Source of the DNA: Lancefieldella parvula_C
Lineage (GTDB): Bacteria; Actinomycetota; Coriobacteriia; Coriobacteriales; Atopobiaceae
Direction of reading: 5' to 3'
Length of the DNA: 15,504 nucleotides
Assembly: GCF_000758945.1 (NCBI RefSeq)
Contig: NZ_JRND01000036.1
Coordinates: 1 to 15,504 of the forward strand
Position numbers and translations under genes: made by a program. The notes below the pieces were generated by a model. It ran no database searches, had not been told where the DNA came from, and worked only from the letters and a program-made list of their open reading frames with translations. Of the stretch, positions 1 to 7,068 are shown in pieces (within the stretch, counting starts at the first letter, position 1; each line of letters begins with the position of its first letter).

Positions 1-9
1 AGGCAGTTC
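1..9. repeat. 9-bp sequence AGGCAGTTC shared with window end
   Basis: The first nine bases, AGGCAGTTC, are identical to the last nine bases of the window (15496-15504). There they form the outer end of a 44-nt hairpin. This may be the cut-off right arm of a second copy of that hairpin. Nine bases alone can match by chance, so the assignment depends on sequence to the left that is not visible. Confidence 0.3.
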
Positions 10-25
10 ATATCAGGTCTATGTA

Positions 26-457
26 TTAACGAATCACAATCCGACTAAGACAGATAAATACAAAAAGACCTATACCTGTATTGACAATTTTTCCACCAAA
101 ACCCAAATCTATGTACGCTAAACAGTAAATAAATAGAGCTGAGATCAACCAAATAACTAGACACAAACATAGACTTTTGATCGTCTTTTGAACTGTTCCG
201 TCATTAAGAATGCGATATGCCTTATCAAAGACACAAGCAACAAAAATGCACATCACAAAAGACACCAATGGCACATTGCAATAAACATCATCACTAGAAA
301 TTAAAATCACAGGAAAAGGAAATCCAAAGATTAAACTAAGCAAACAAAAACCCAGTATTCTAGTGGGATTGAACGTGCGAAGATGTGACGTTTTTATTAC
401 ATTCTCGGACGCGTTATTAGAAAAATCTTTATGTTTAAAAAACGTAAAAGAGCTCAT
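26..457 (-). CDS. Small four-helix membrane protein of unknown function
   Basis: This 143-aa protein is not recognised as a member of any family I know. After a polar N-terminus of about 30 residues it shows four hydrophobic stretches (about 33-54, 63-78, 94-115 and 124-142), so it is probably an integral membrane protein with a short cytosolic head. There is no obvious signal-peptide cleavage site and no catalytic motif. The ATG start is supported by a GAAGGAG ribosome binding site at 465-471, 7 nt upstream. The coding sequence is clearly richer in A+T than its neighbours, and it is cysteine-rich in the membrane segments (about six Cys). Both fit a recently acquired or fast-evolving accessory gene. 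It lies 92 bp downstream of the acyltransferase gene on the same strand and could be co-transcribed with it. Existence as a gene is likely; function is unknown. Confidence 0.7.
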   Translation of the reverse strand: MSSFTFFKHKDFSNNASENVIKTSHLRTFNPTRILGFCLLSLIFGFPFPVILISSDDVYCNVPLVSFVMCIFVACVFDKAYRILNDGTVQKTIKSLCLCLVIWLISALFIYCLAYIDLGFGGKIVNTGIGLFVFICLSRIVIR

Positions 458-472
458 CTCTGTACTCCTTCA

Positions 473-484
473 GTTTATATAAAC
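473..484. promoter_or_regulatory. 12-bp perfect palindrome upstream of the small membrane protein
   Basis: GTTTATATAAAC is a perfect 12-bp palindrome immediately upstream of the ribosome binding site of the leftward gene starting at 457. The surrounding 92-bp gap is very A+T-rich and has no convincing -35/-10 pair. It could be a regulator site, or only a chance palindrome in A+T-rich DNA. Confidence 0.2.
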
Positions 485-549
485 CATATTTTATCTGATA
501 CTAAAAATATTTCTAATATCAACTCAATTTCTCTGATGAAATAGAACGC

Positions 550-1683
550 CTATTTAGCAGAAAAATTCTGTTTGATTTGTCTCATCAGCCACTGGAACGC
601 CATAACTACAACAATTGTGACTGCAAAGACAAAAATGCCTCGTACAAAAGCATTTCCAAGCAAGCTGTACGGAAATCGGCCAAGTCTTAGTCCCAAGAAG
701 TTAATAACAGGAATCTGGAACAGATAGACTCCTAAAACACCAGCAGATACCGCGCTGATGTGCTTCTTAGTAGCATCAGAGAACTCCTGTAGCTTTGGCT
801 CAAGGTTCAGCACAAACAGAAACAAAGATGCGGCCTGTGCTAAGCAGAGGAAGTTTCTAATAGTAATGGGATAGCTCTGATATGTCATTTCTGGCGTCAG
901 TGGGGTTCCAAAGTTGTTAGCAATAAGTCCCCAACCAAACATAGCCGCAGATGAAAGGAAGAAAATTACAGCAAGCACAAGATTGTTTTTAGTAAATTTT
1001 GGAAGCTCGTCGTAATACGTCTTAACGTAATAACCCAGCAGATAGTAGAAAAGGCCATCGCTGTTAAACGCAGCCCATCTAAACAGCTGATCAAAGTAAA
1101 CACCACGAACGCCAATGAACTCAAGTAGCGGCAATCCAAAGCTCACAAAGAGCGTGAGCGCCATAACATAGAGCAGGGTTTCTTTCTTTTGAACTACCAA
1201 AGAAAGTACAGGTGTCAAAAGATACAGATACAAAATGGTATAGATGAACCAAAGCGTGCTATTGATATTGTTAGTCATAAAACGCTTAATAAAATCAGCA
1301 ACACCAGCGCTTGCCGCAACCTCTTCGGCACCCCAAAACTTTGTAGGAAAAAGCACGTACATCAGATACACCACTGCGCTGCCAAAAATGAGCGCCATCA
1401 GCGTCTTTCTTGCACGCTTCATAAAGAATGTCTTTGTGGAGTATTTACTTCGATATCCAAGCAAATTCATGCCACTCAGCATAAAAAAGATGGGTACCGC
1501 GTAAATAAACGCAGCTTGCAGAGCTAAAGAGAAGGCCCAAGTTTTTGTGTGGGCAAGCGAAAAAACGTTGAGAGAGGTATGCAGCATAACAACAGCAATA
1601 CCTGCCAGAATGGTAAGAACATCTGCAAAAACAAAGCGCTTCTTAACAGTAACTGCTTTTGAAGAAACTGTAGCTTTTTCCAC
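550..1683 (-). CDS. Acyltransferase 3 family membrane protein
   Basis: This 377-aa polytopic membrane protein belongs to the acyltransferase-3 family (PF01757; OafA/WecH-like), which moves acyl groups such as acetyl or succinyl from the cytosol onto cell-surface glycans, lipids or teichoic acids. Visible landmarks are the N-terminal helix with the family histidine (ADVLTILAG...LHTS, residues 20-37, His35), FFMLSG at 66-71, the STLWFIYTILYLYLLTP block at 142-158, and GVYLFQIPV near 318-326, where many members carry YLxH. About ten hydrophobic helices span the protein, and length is normal for a stand-alone member without an SGNH domain. The start is GTG with GGGGAG 6 nt upstream. The substrate cannot be read from the sequence, since no glycan operon lies next to it. 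It is divergent from the lipase-like gene across 72 bp. Confidence 0.88.
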   Translation of the reverse strand: MEKATVSSKAVTVKKRFVFADVLTILAGIAVVMLHTSLNVFSLAHTKTWAFSLALQAAFIYAVPIFFMLSGMNLLGYRSKYSTKTFFMKRARKTLMALIFGSAVVYLMYVLFPTKFWGAEEVAASAGVADFIKRFMTNNINSTLWFIYTILYLYLLTPVLSLVVQKKETLLYVMALTLFVSFGLPLLEFIGVRGVYFDQLFRWAAFNSDGLFYYLLGYYVKTYYDELPKFTKNNLVLAVIFFLSSAAMFGWGLIANNFGTPLTPEMTYQSYPITIRNFLCLAQAASLFLFVLNLEPKLQEFSDATKKHISAVSAGVLGVYLFQIPVINFLGLRLGRFPYSLLGNAFVRGIFVFAVTIVVVMAFQWLMRQIKQNFSAK

Positions 1684-1755
1684 GGGCTTCTCCCCAAATC
1701 AATCAAACTTCATCTATGCTTAGTATACGAAAAGTACCAGCAGGAAAGAGGCATC

Positions 1756-2982
1756 ATGGCAAATGTCGTTGACTATCTACACTGGCGCGGCGATCTGACG
1801 TTTGAGAATGACCCTTTTAACAACGTCGATAACCTGATTCTCTCAATCCTTTCCTATCTGGGATTTGGTGGGGTCGTTCCTTCTGAGCGTAGCGAGAAAC
1901 GCGTTCTACTTGGTGACGCCTGCGCCAAAATGCTGAAAAAGCTTAAAGATGACCCGTCTCTTATCACGGGATTTTCTCGCGTTGATGGAACTTTTCTTGA
2001 GGCACTGGTTAACGCTCCCCGCTTTGCCAACATTGAGCTTGGCCGCTATGTAGACCGCATTAATGTCGAGAAAAACCTACAGTTTGCAGCGTTTACCGCT
2101 TATCTTCCTACGGGGCAGATGTTTGTTTCTTTTAGAGGAACTGACGGCACGCTCGTTGGCTGGCGAGAAAACCTTAACCTTAGCTTCCAGGTTACGTCCG
2201 CTGATAAGTCGGCGGCACTATACCTTGAGAAACGTATTCGCGAACACCTTGCAGCAGGCAACAGCACTACCTGCGCAAATGTTATGGTTGGCGGTCACTC
2301 TAAGGGCGGCAACCTTGCGGCATACGCAGCAACAGTCTGCCCTGAAGAGCTTCTTGGCACAATTGAGCGCGTCTGGAGTAACGATGGACCTAATATGTGT
2401 CCAGAAATTATTCCCACCACAGCCCATAAGGCGCTTGGAGATAAATACATCAGAATTTTGCCTGAGTTTAGTGTAGTGGGCATGATTTTTGATGATCCTG
2501 CTGTACCAAAGCTCATTGTTAAAAGCTCCGAGTCTGGCATGCTGGCGCACGACGGCGTTTCATGGCAAGTCTCTCGCAATACGTTTGAATTTGCTGATGA
2601 TTTCCAGCTGGAATGTAAAAAGATTAACGAGGCGTTTAGCAATTGGTATAAAGAACTCCCCCTCTCTGATCGAGAGCACTTTACCAATGAGCTCTTCGAC
2701 GCACTCTCTGCAGGCGGAGCAGTCTATTTCAGCGACATTATTAGCTCGCCAGCAAACTTACAGCCTGTTGTTGCGGCACTCACTAAAACAGAAAAGCAAA
2801 CCAAAGAAGTCTTTTTTGACCTCCTTAGTTCGCTTGTCAATGCATCAGCAACATCTTTGATTGAAAACATTACTGAGTCTTCCCAGATTTCTCAGCTAAC
2901 TTCTGCTATCTCAGAAAGCTTTGCCAAACTGGATAAAGCCCAGAAGGAACTTACGAAAGGTTCTCCTTCTTCAGACCAGTAA
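1756..2982 (+). CDS. DUF2974 (Mbeg1-like) alpha/beta-hydrolase-fold protein
   Basis: This 408-aa soluble protein matches the DUF2974/Mbeg1-like family, lipase-fold proteins common in Firmicutes and Coriobacteria with no established substrate. It opens with the family-typical stretch around VVDYLHWRGDLTFENDPFN (4-22). A lipase-like FRGTD follows at 127-131, the nucleophile elbow GHSKGG at 180-185 (Ser182), SNDGPN at 208-213 (Asp210 as likely acid) and AHDGVSW at 264-270 (His265 as likely base). A complete Ser-Asp-His triad can therefore be proposed. The C-terminal 120 residues are helical and polar. There is no signal peptide or membrane segment, so it is probably cytosolic. The ATG is preceded by AGGAAAGAGG. 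Its last 32 bp overlap the convergent PF04020 gene. Family assignment is firm; the activity (esterase or lipase) is inferred from the motif only. Confidence 0.88.
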   Translation: MANVVDYLHWRGDLTFENDPFNNVDNLILSILSYLGFGGVVPSERSEKRVLLGDACAKMLKKLKDDPSLITGFSRVDGTFLEALVNAPRFANIELGRYVDRINVEKNLQFAAFTAYLPTGQMFVSFRGTDGTLVGWRENLNLSFQVTSADKSAALYLEKRIREHLAAGNSTTCANVMVGGHSKGGNLAAYAATVCPEELLGTIERVWSNDGPNMCPEIIPTTAHKALGDKYIRILPEFSVVGMIFDDPAVPKLIVKSSESGMLAHDGVSWQVSRNTFEFADDFQLECKKINEAFSNWYKELPLSDREHFTNELFDALSAGGAVYFSDIISSPANLQPVVAALTKTEKQTKEVFFDLLSSLVNASATSLIENITESSQISQLTSAISESFAKLDKAQKELTKGSPSSDQ

Positions 2983-3328
2983 GGCTAATCACAATTGAAG
3001 AGACAATTGAGATAACTATTGATCCCAGGATAGCGGTGCCTAAAGAATCAATAGCAACGCCCGCATGCAGCAAATTCCTAGAAATAAAACTTGAAAGCTC
3101 AAGCATAAAAGCATTGATAAAGAGCGAGAAAATACCTAGGGTCAGCACATTAATAGGCAATGAGAGTAGCTTAACAACAGGCTTAATGCCCGTATTGACT
3201 GCTGCGAGTACTAACGAGAACAGAATAGGACCTGCCCACGAGCCTCCCACAATAGTTAGACCTGGAATTATGGTGCAGGCCACCAACGTAGCAACAGTAG
3301 TTACAAGCCATGTTGCAACAAATGTCAT
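2951..3328 (-). CDS. PF04020 (YvlD/'phage holin 4_2') family membrane protein
   Basis: This 125-aa protein has four predicted transmembrane helices (about 4-24, 31-52, 61-82, 97-118) and the family core: N45 and KP at 49-50, then LPINVLTLGIF at 57-67 and INAF. The family is named after a phage holin. Chromosomal members such as YvlD are housekeeping membrane proteins of unclear role, and nothing around it is phage-like. The ATG has an AGAGAGG ribosome binding site. The coding region starts 16 bp beyond the T-run of the ptsH terminator, so there is almost no room for its own promoter. Expression probably comes from ptsH read-through or from a promoter inside ptsH. Its 3' end runs 32 bp into the oppositely oriented DUF2974 gene. 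Confidence 0.85.
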   Translation of the reverse strand: MTFVATWLVTTVATLVACTIIPGLTIVGGSWAGPILFSLVLAAVNTGIKPVVKLLSLPINVLTLGIFSLFINAFMLELSSFISRNLLHAGVAIDSLGTAILGSIVISIVSSIVISLTGLKKENLS

Positions 3329-3343
3329 ACTAACCTCTCTTTG

Positions 3344-3368
3344 AAAAAAGCCCGGCAGAGCCGGGCTT
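3344..3368 (-). terminator. Intrinsic terminator downstream of ptsH
   Basis: On the minus strand AAGCCCGGC and GCCGGGCTT form a perfect 9-bp stem with a 3-nt TCT loop, followed by a run of T (the A-run at 3344-3349 read on the complement). This is a textbook Rho-independent terminator 28 bp after the ptsH stop codon. It also lies just upstream of the start of the next leftward gene. Confidence 0.93.
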
Positions 3369-3396
3369 AACGTGCACTTTTATGTAAGTTAGAAAC

Positions 3397-3669
3397 TTAC
3401 TCGCCGAAGCCGCTGTCAACAAGAGCAACGAGAGCGTCAAGGGCTGCCTGCTCGTCAGCGCCGTCGCATGCAATCTCAATCTTGGTGCCAGTACCAAGGC
3501 CAGCAGCAAGAATCATCATGATGGACTTAGCGTTAACTGGTGCGGAGTCCTTGTCAACATTCTTGATGGTGACGTTGCTCTCAAACTTCTTTGCCTCAGA
3601 AACAAAGACGGATGCTGGACGAGCGTGAAGACCAGTTGCATTGATGATAGTAGTCTGCTTTGAAACCAT
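3397..3669 (-). CDS. ptsH: Phosphocarrier protein HPr
   Basis: This 90-aa protein is the HPr phosphocarrier of the sugar phosphotransferase system. It accepts phosphate from enzyme I on a histidine and passes it to the EIIA domains of sugar permeases. The catalytic motif NATGLHARPAS is at 10-20 (His15). The Gram-positive regulatory serine motif NAKSIMMI follows at 46-53. Ser49 corresponds to Ser46 of Bacillus HPr, the site phosphorylated by HPr kinase in catabolite control, so both regulatory modes look intact. A conserved His15 argues against the Crh paralogue, which lacks it. The ATG has an AAGGGGAG ribosome binding site. No ptsI lies next to it, unlike the common ptsHI layout; enzyme I must be elsewhere in the genome. 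It has its own promoter, palindrome-rich leader and terminator, so it is mainly a single-gene unit. Confidence 0.97.
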   Translation of the reverse strand: MVSKQTTIINATGLHARPASVFVSEAKKFESNVTIKNVDKDSAPVNAKSIMMILAAGLGTGTKIEIACDGADEQAALDALVALVDSGFGE

Positions 3670-3703
3670 AAGTGGACTCCCCTTCCGGAAACCAAAAATC
3701 TAC

Positions 3704-3740
3704 TCGAGAGTTATTCTCGATTAATCGTTACTATCGTAAC
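3704..3740. promoter_or_regulatory. Cluster of three palindromes in the ptsH leader
   Basis: Within 37 bp there are three adjoining or overlapping dyads: TCGAGA-gttat-TCTCGA (3704-3720), the perfect CGATTAATCG (3718-3727) and GTTAC-tatc-GTAAC (3727-3740). They lie between the ptsH -10 box and its ribosome binding site, roughly +6 to +42 of the expected transcript. They may be operators or RNA hairpins controlling ptsH. No known regulator site is recognised. Confidence 0.45.
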
Positions 3741-3752
3741 AAAACATAACGT

Positions 3753-3781
3753 ATTATATCCAATCTTATTTCCAGAAAGAA
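3753..3781 (-). promoter_or_regulatory. Probable ptsH promoter
   Basis: On the minus strand a perfect TATAAT -10 box lies at 3753-3758. The hexamer 17 bp upstream (TTCTTT, 3776-3781) is a weak -35. Transcription would start near 3746 and give a leader of about 75 nt. The same A+T core read rightward (TATTAT) could serve the divergent coiled-coil gene, but its -35 match is poor. Confidence 0.5.
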
Positions 3782-3852
3782 CCAAATTAGACTATGATTT
3801 GCTCAAAAACAGGGTAAAAATAAAAAGTCGGAACTCTTGTAGGAGGTTCACC

Positions 3853-5163
3853 ATGGCTGAAAACGATATCCAAAACTCAAAACCTGAGGAATTGGACACG
3901 ATAGATACTCAAGTAACCACTTCTAATGAGCAGATTGAGTCTGCAGACACACCTGAAGTCAGCAAGTCCCAGGACATTCAAAAGATTGCCAAAGACACTA
4001 CTCAGGTTGTAGCAAAGGGAGTAAGCAGTGCGTTTGAGAGCGCTACAACCGCTGTTGCAGAAGGTTTCCAGGCTACCAAAGAAGTCCACAACGCTGCCAA
4101 AGAGACAAACTCTGCAAAGCAAGAGCTTAAGCAGATGCAAGAACACCTTGCTCAAGACAAACAAGATCTAGAACACAGAGACTACGTACAGAGCTCATTT
4201 GACCAGATTATTGCTGAGCAAGAGAAAATTTTTGCAGAGACCGCTCAGGTCATGAGTGATCAATCTACGCAAGTGGATCTTCTCACGGTTAAGAAAAACC
4301 AGCTTATTCAGAAGCTTGAACAGCAAAAAGTTGACGACGAAGCAAAGATTAAGCCTTACAAAGAAGTTGCTGCCACAGCAAAAGGCAGGCTGGATGATAT
4401 CTCAAAAACAATCTCTGAGGCACAGCGTGGTGTCAAAAACGCTGAGGCTCAGCTTAAAGAAGTTACCGAGAAACGCGATGCTGCTGTAGCGTCTGCAAAT
4501 AAAGCACTGGAAAACTCCCAGGCAAGACAGCTTTCTCTCAGAGAAGAGCTTGCTGGTCTTAAGACAGACCCTGCTGCTAACCACGATGCAATTGTTCGTA
4601 TTGAGGAAGACCTCAAGTCAGAGCTTGCTCGTGCAGAGCAGGCCCAAAAGCAAGTTGAGGAACTACAGAACTCTTTCCAGTCTTCACTAGAGATGGCACA
4701 AACTCATTACTGGACCCAGGGCAAATCGTTGGAGTCCTCAGAGTCTTCTATTGATGCGGCTCGCAAAGATTATGAGCAGAAACAGCAAGAATATGACGCT
4801 GTGGTAGCTGAGGCTAATGCTCGTCAGAGGATTCTGAGCAAAGATATAGAGGATCTTGAAGAGAAAATTAAGACAGCCAAGGAGCTCTTTAACGAAGCAG
4901 CAGATAAACATGATGAAGCACAGTCAGTCATTGATGACGCTAAAGAAATTCATGCAACACCAGAAATTACTGAGGAGCTTAGAAAGTCTGTTGACGAGCA
5001 GGTAATTAACATCAATACCAAGCAGCTCACCCTTAAAGAGCTTATTACTGGCGAGAAAATCCTTCGAGAGACAACTCGTGGTCAGCGCATTGGCTTCATC
5101 ATTGTTGTTCTTGGCATGATAGCGATTCTTGCGTCTTTTGTTTGGCTGATTTTTAACTGGTAA
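3853..5163 (+). CDS. Tail-anchored coiled-coil protein of unknown function
   Basis: I do not recognise this 436-aa protein. Its first 45 residues are acidic and probably disordered. From about 80 to 400 it is almost continuous Glu/Lys/Gln/Ala-rich heptad-like helix, the signature of a long coiled coil. One strongly hydrophobic helix (about 412-433) ends the protein within three residues of the C-terminus. With no signal peptide this implies a cytosolic rod tethered to the membrane by its tail. Possible roles are a scaffold, division or envelope-shape factor, but nothing visible decides this. The ATG at 3853 is chosen because a perfect AGGAGG lies 6 nt upstream (3841-3846). An in-frame TTG at 3799 has no comparable site. 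It is divergent from ptsH and closed by its own terminator, so it is a single-gene unit. Confidence 0.85.
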   Translation: MAENDIQNSKPEELDTIDTQVTTSNEQIESADTPEVSKSQDIQKIAKDTTQVVAKGVSSAFESATTAVAEGFQATKEVHNAAKETNSAKQELKQMQEHLAQDKQDLEHRDYVQSSFDQIIAEQEKIFAETAQVMSDQSTQVDLLTVKKNQLIQKLEQQKVDDEAKIKPYKEVAATAKGRLDDISKTISEAQRGVKNAEAQLKEVTEKRDAAVASANKALENSQARQLSLREELAGLKTDPAANHDAIVRIEEDLKSELARAEQAQKQVEELQNSFQSSLEMAQTHYWTQGKSLESSESSIDAARKDYEQKQQEYDAVVAEANARQRILSKDIEDLEEKIKTAKELFNEAADKHDEAQSVIDDAKEIHATPEITEELRKSVDEQVININTKQLTLKELITGEKILRETTRGQRIGFIIVVLGMIAILASFVWLIFNW

Positions 5164-5194
5164 TTTAGTCTTTGCCCAGACAAATCATCGTATG

Positions 5195-5227
5195 AAAAAA
5201 GTGCTCACAATTCTGTGGGCACTTTTT
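5195..5227. terminator. Bidirectional intrinsic terminator between convergent genes
   Basis: AAAAAGTGCTCAC (5196-5208) and GTGGGCACTTTTT (5215-5227) form a 13-bp stem with one G-U wobble and a 6-nt loop. It has a T-run on the plus strand and an A-run (5195-5200) that serves the minus strand. It lies 32 bp after the coiled-coil gene and 55 bp after the stop of queA, which converges on it. Confidence 0.92.
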
Positions 5228-5282
5228 CTACATCTAAACTCTCAAGTTAAACGTAAGGGTCATGGTCACGTAACCAAACTCG

Positions 5283-6446
5283 CTAAATGATGATCATGGC
5301 ATCACCAAATGACAAGAAGCGGTACTTCTCGTCAATGGCACTTTGATAGGCGTCCATAATCTGCTTGCGCGTTGCAAACGCAGAAACCAGCATCATCAAA
5401 GTTGAACGTGGAACGTGGAAGTTGGTCACCATGGTGTCTACCACGTGGAACGTAGAGCCTGGCATCAAATAGAGGTTGGTAGTTGCGTTTTCTCGGGCAA
5501 CCATATCGCCTTTGTGAGTCAGCGCAGCAGAGTCTTCTGTCTCCTCAAAGCGACGAGCCACAACAGGAGGCTCAGCTGCAGGAATCTGATTATCCCAAGC
5601 ACTTTCAAGCGAGCGAACACTGGTAGTACCAATGGCAATAACCTTATGACCAGCGGCTTTGGTAGCCTTTACTGCTTCTACAACTTCTGGAGCTACGTGG
5701 TAGCGCTCGGTATGAATGACGTGCTTAGTAGGGTCATCCTCTGTTACCAACCTGAAGGTATCAATACCCACCTCTAGCTCAACAGATGCCCACTGAACAC
5801 CCTTTGCTTTGATGGTTTCAATGAGCTCAGGAGTAAAGTGAAGACCCGCGGTAGGAGCTGCAGCAGAATGCTCGTCCTGCATAGCGTAGACCGTCTGGTA
5901 CTTCTCTGGGTCTCCCTCGTACTGTGTAATATACGGAGGCAGCGGAACGTGGCCTGCCTCATGAATAGCCTCGTCAAGAGTGCGATCTCCCTGTGCTTCA
6001 AAACGCACCAGGCGACCTCCCCTGTTGTCGTCAACAAAGTCCACAATGGTGCCCGTCAACACAACAGGAGCTGAGTCAGGAGCGTGCAAGCCACCTGCAC
6101 GGTATTCAATTACTGCGCCAGGCTTTAGACGCTTACCAGGATTTACCAGACACTCCCATACGCCACCAAGAGCATCAATGTCTTCTCGACGTTTTAAAAG
6201 CAGCGTTTCTGAGACGCCGCCCGTATTTTGCTTTTTACCTACAAGGCGAGCTGGCATAACGCGCGTCTGATTAACTACAACCAAATCGCCCGGCTCAAGA
6301 TACTCCACAATATCAGTGAAGTGCTTGTGCTCTATGCGGCCATCTTCTCTATGCAGCACCAAAAGCCTACAAGAGTCCCTTGGCTCAGCAGGAGCTTGTG
6401 CAATACGTTCTTCTGGAAGGTTGTAATCAAAATCGTCAGTTCGCAT
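5283..6446 (-). CDS. queA: S-adenosylmethionine:tRNA ribosyltransferase-isomerase QueA
   Basis: QueA transfers and isomerises the ribosyl part of S-adenosylmethionine onto 7-aminomethyl-7-deazaguanine at tRNA position 34, giving epoxyqueuosine. Family signatures are clear: DFDYNLPEERIAQ (5-17), VVNQTRVMPARL (57-68), GHVPLPPYI (165-173), YQTVYA (183-188), AAPTAGLHFT (196-205) and TNFHVPRSTLMMLVSAF (341-357). The 387-aa length exceeds the usual 340-360 because about 25-30 extra residues sit around 285-320, before the NLYLMPG motif. I chose the ATG at 6446, which places the canonical MRTDDFDY at the N-terminus and has GAAAGG upstream. The ATG 33 bp further upstream has no ribosome binding site. 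It overlaps queH by 11 bp and is the last gene of a leftward operon. Because QueH performs the next step, the pair encodes two consecutive reactions. Confidence 0.97.
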   Translation of the reverse strand: MRTDDFDYNLPEERIAQAPAEPRDSCRLLVLHREDGRIEHKHFTDIVEYLEPGDLVVVNQTRVMPARLVGKKQNTGGVSETLLLKRREDIDALGGVWECLVNPGKRLKPGAVIEYRAGGLHAPDSAPVVLTGTIVDFVDDNRGGRLVRFEAQGDRTLDEAIHEAGHVPLPPYITQYEGDPEKYQTVYAMQDEHSAAAPTAGLHFTPELIETIKAKGVQWASVELEVGIDTFRLVTEDDPTKHVIHTERYHVAPEVVEAVKATKAAGHKVIAIGTTSVRSLESAWDNQIPAAEPPVVARRFEETEDSAALTHKGDMVARENATTNLYLMPGSTFHVVDTMVTNFHVPRSTLMMLVSAFATRKQIMDAYQSAIDEKYRFLSFGDAMIII

Positions 6447-7068
6447 GACGTGCTGCCTTTCTTGCGTCACGAGCTTCATGACGCTCTATCTGAGCCTCGG
6501 CCGCAGAATATCTGCAACCGCAGTAATTTTGTCGATACATACCAAGCTCACGAGACTCTTTTGTAGCCTCTGGGTAATACGGACGGAAATCTCTCCATAC
6601 AGGCGTCAGTCCATGAGCATGCGCAATGGACACCAGCTCATCCTCGCACGCATCAAAGAGCTGATAGGGCGAGACAGCCAGTGTTGTAGAAACGTATTCA
6701 AACCCGCGCTCAGCCGCCACACGACAACTCTCTGCCAAGCGGATTGCGTAACAAGCACGACAGCGACGATCTCGCTCAAACCCTTGGGGCGCAACAGCTC
6801 GCTCCCACTGCTCTCGCGGATCTCCTGCCACAATTACCTCAACATGAGCTTCTTCTTGAGCCCACGTAAGTAAGGTTTGAAGACGCCTGTCGTGCTCTTC
6901 AACTGGCTGAATATTAGGATTAGTCCAGCAGATGGTTGGCTCAAAGCCCTCTTCCCTCAAATGTTTTAAAGGTTCAAGTGAGCATGGACCACAGCATGCA
7001 TGGAGCAGCAGCGGTGTTCCCGGCTCTACTGAAAGAGTCTCAATTGACTGAAGCATGTTTGAAGCCAT
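6436..7068 (-). CDS. queH: Epoxyqueuosine reductase QueH
   Basis: This 210-aa protein matches QueH (formerly DUF208), the cobalamin-independent epoxyqueuosine reductase that carries out the last step of queuosine synthesis and replaces QueG in many anaerobes. The metal and cysteine motifs are all present: HACCGPCS at 23-30 (Cys25, Cys26, Cys29), RRCRACYAIRL around 100-110 (Cys102, Cys105) and QNYCGCRYS near 179-187 (Cys182, Cys184). In characterised members such cysteines hold an iron-sulfur cluster with a neighbouring iron and a redox disulfide. Its ATG overlaps the stop codon of the upstream CPBP gene (TAATG on the minus strand), and its end overlaps queA by 11 bp, so all three are probably translationally coupled. 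A tgt gene for base exchange is not in the window. Confidence 0.96.
   Translation of the reverse strand: MASNMLQSIETLSVEPGTPLLLHACCGPCSLEPLKHLREEGFEPTICWTNPNIQPVEEHDRRLQTLLTWAQEEAHVEVIVAGDPREQWERAVAPQGFERDRRCRACYAIRLAESCRVAAERGFEYVSTTLAVSPYQLFDACEDELVSIAHAHGLTPVWRDFRPYYPEATKESRELGMYRQNYCGCRYSAAEAQIERHEARDARKAARHAN

Noticed and set aside
2951..3328. Prophage remnant suggested by the 'phage holin' family name
   Set aside because: PF04020 proteins are widespread chromosomal membrane proteins, and no endolysin, tail or integrase gene is nearby.
3799..3852. TTG start extending the coiled-coil protein by 18 residues
   Set aside because: The perfect AGGAGG at 3841-3846 would fall inside this extension and points to the ATG at 3853.
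4556..4565. GTCTTAAGAC 10-bp palindrome inside the coiled-coil gene
   Set aside because: It is short, without a loop or context that suggests a site. A single such palindrome is expected by chance in a gene of this length range.
6447..6479. Upstream in-frame start for queA adding 11 residues
   Set aside because: No ribosome binding site precedes it, and the extra residues are absent from the family. The ATG at 6446 gives the canonical N-terminus.
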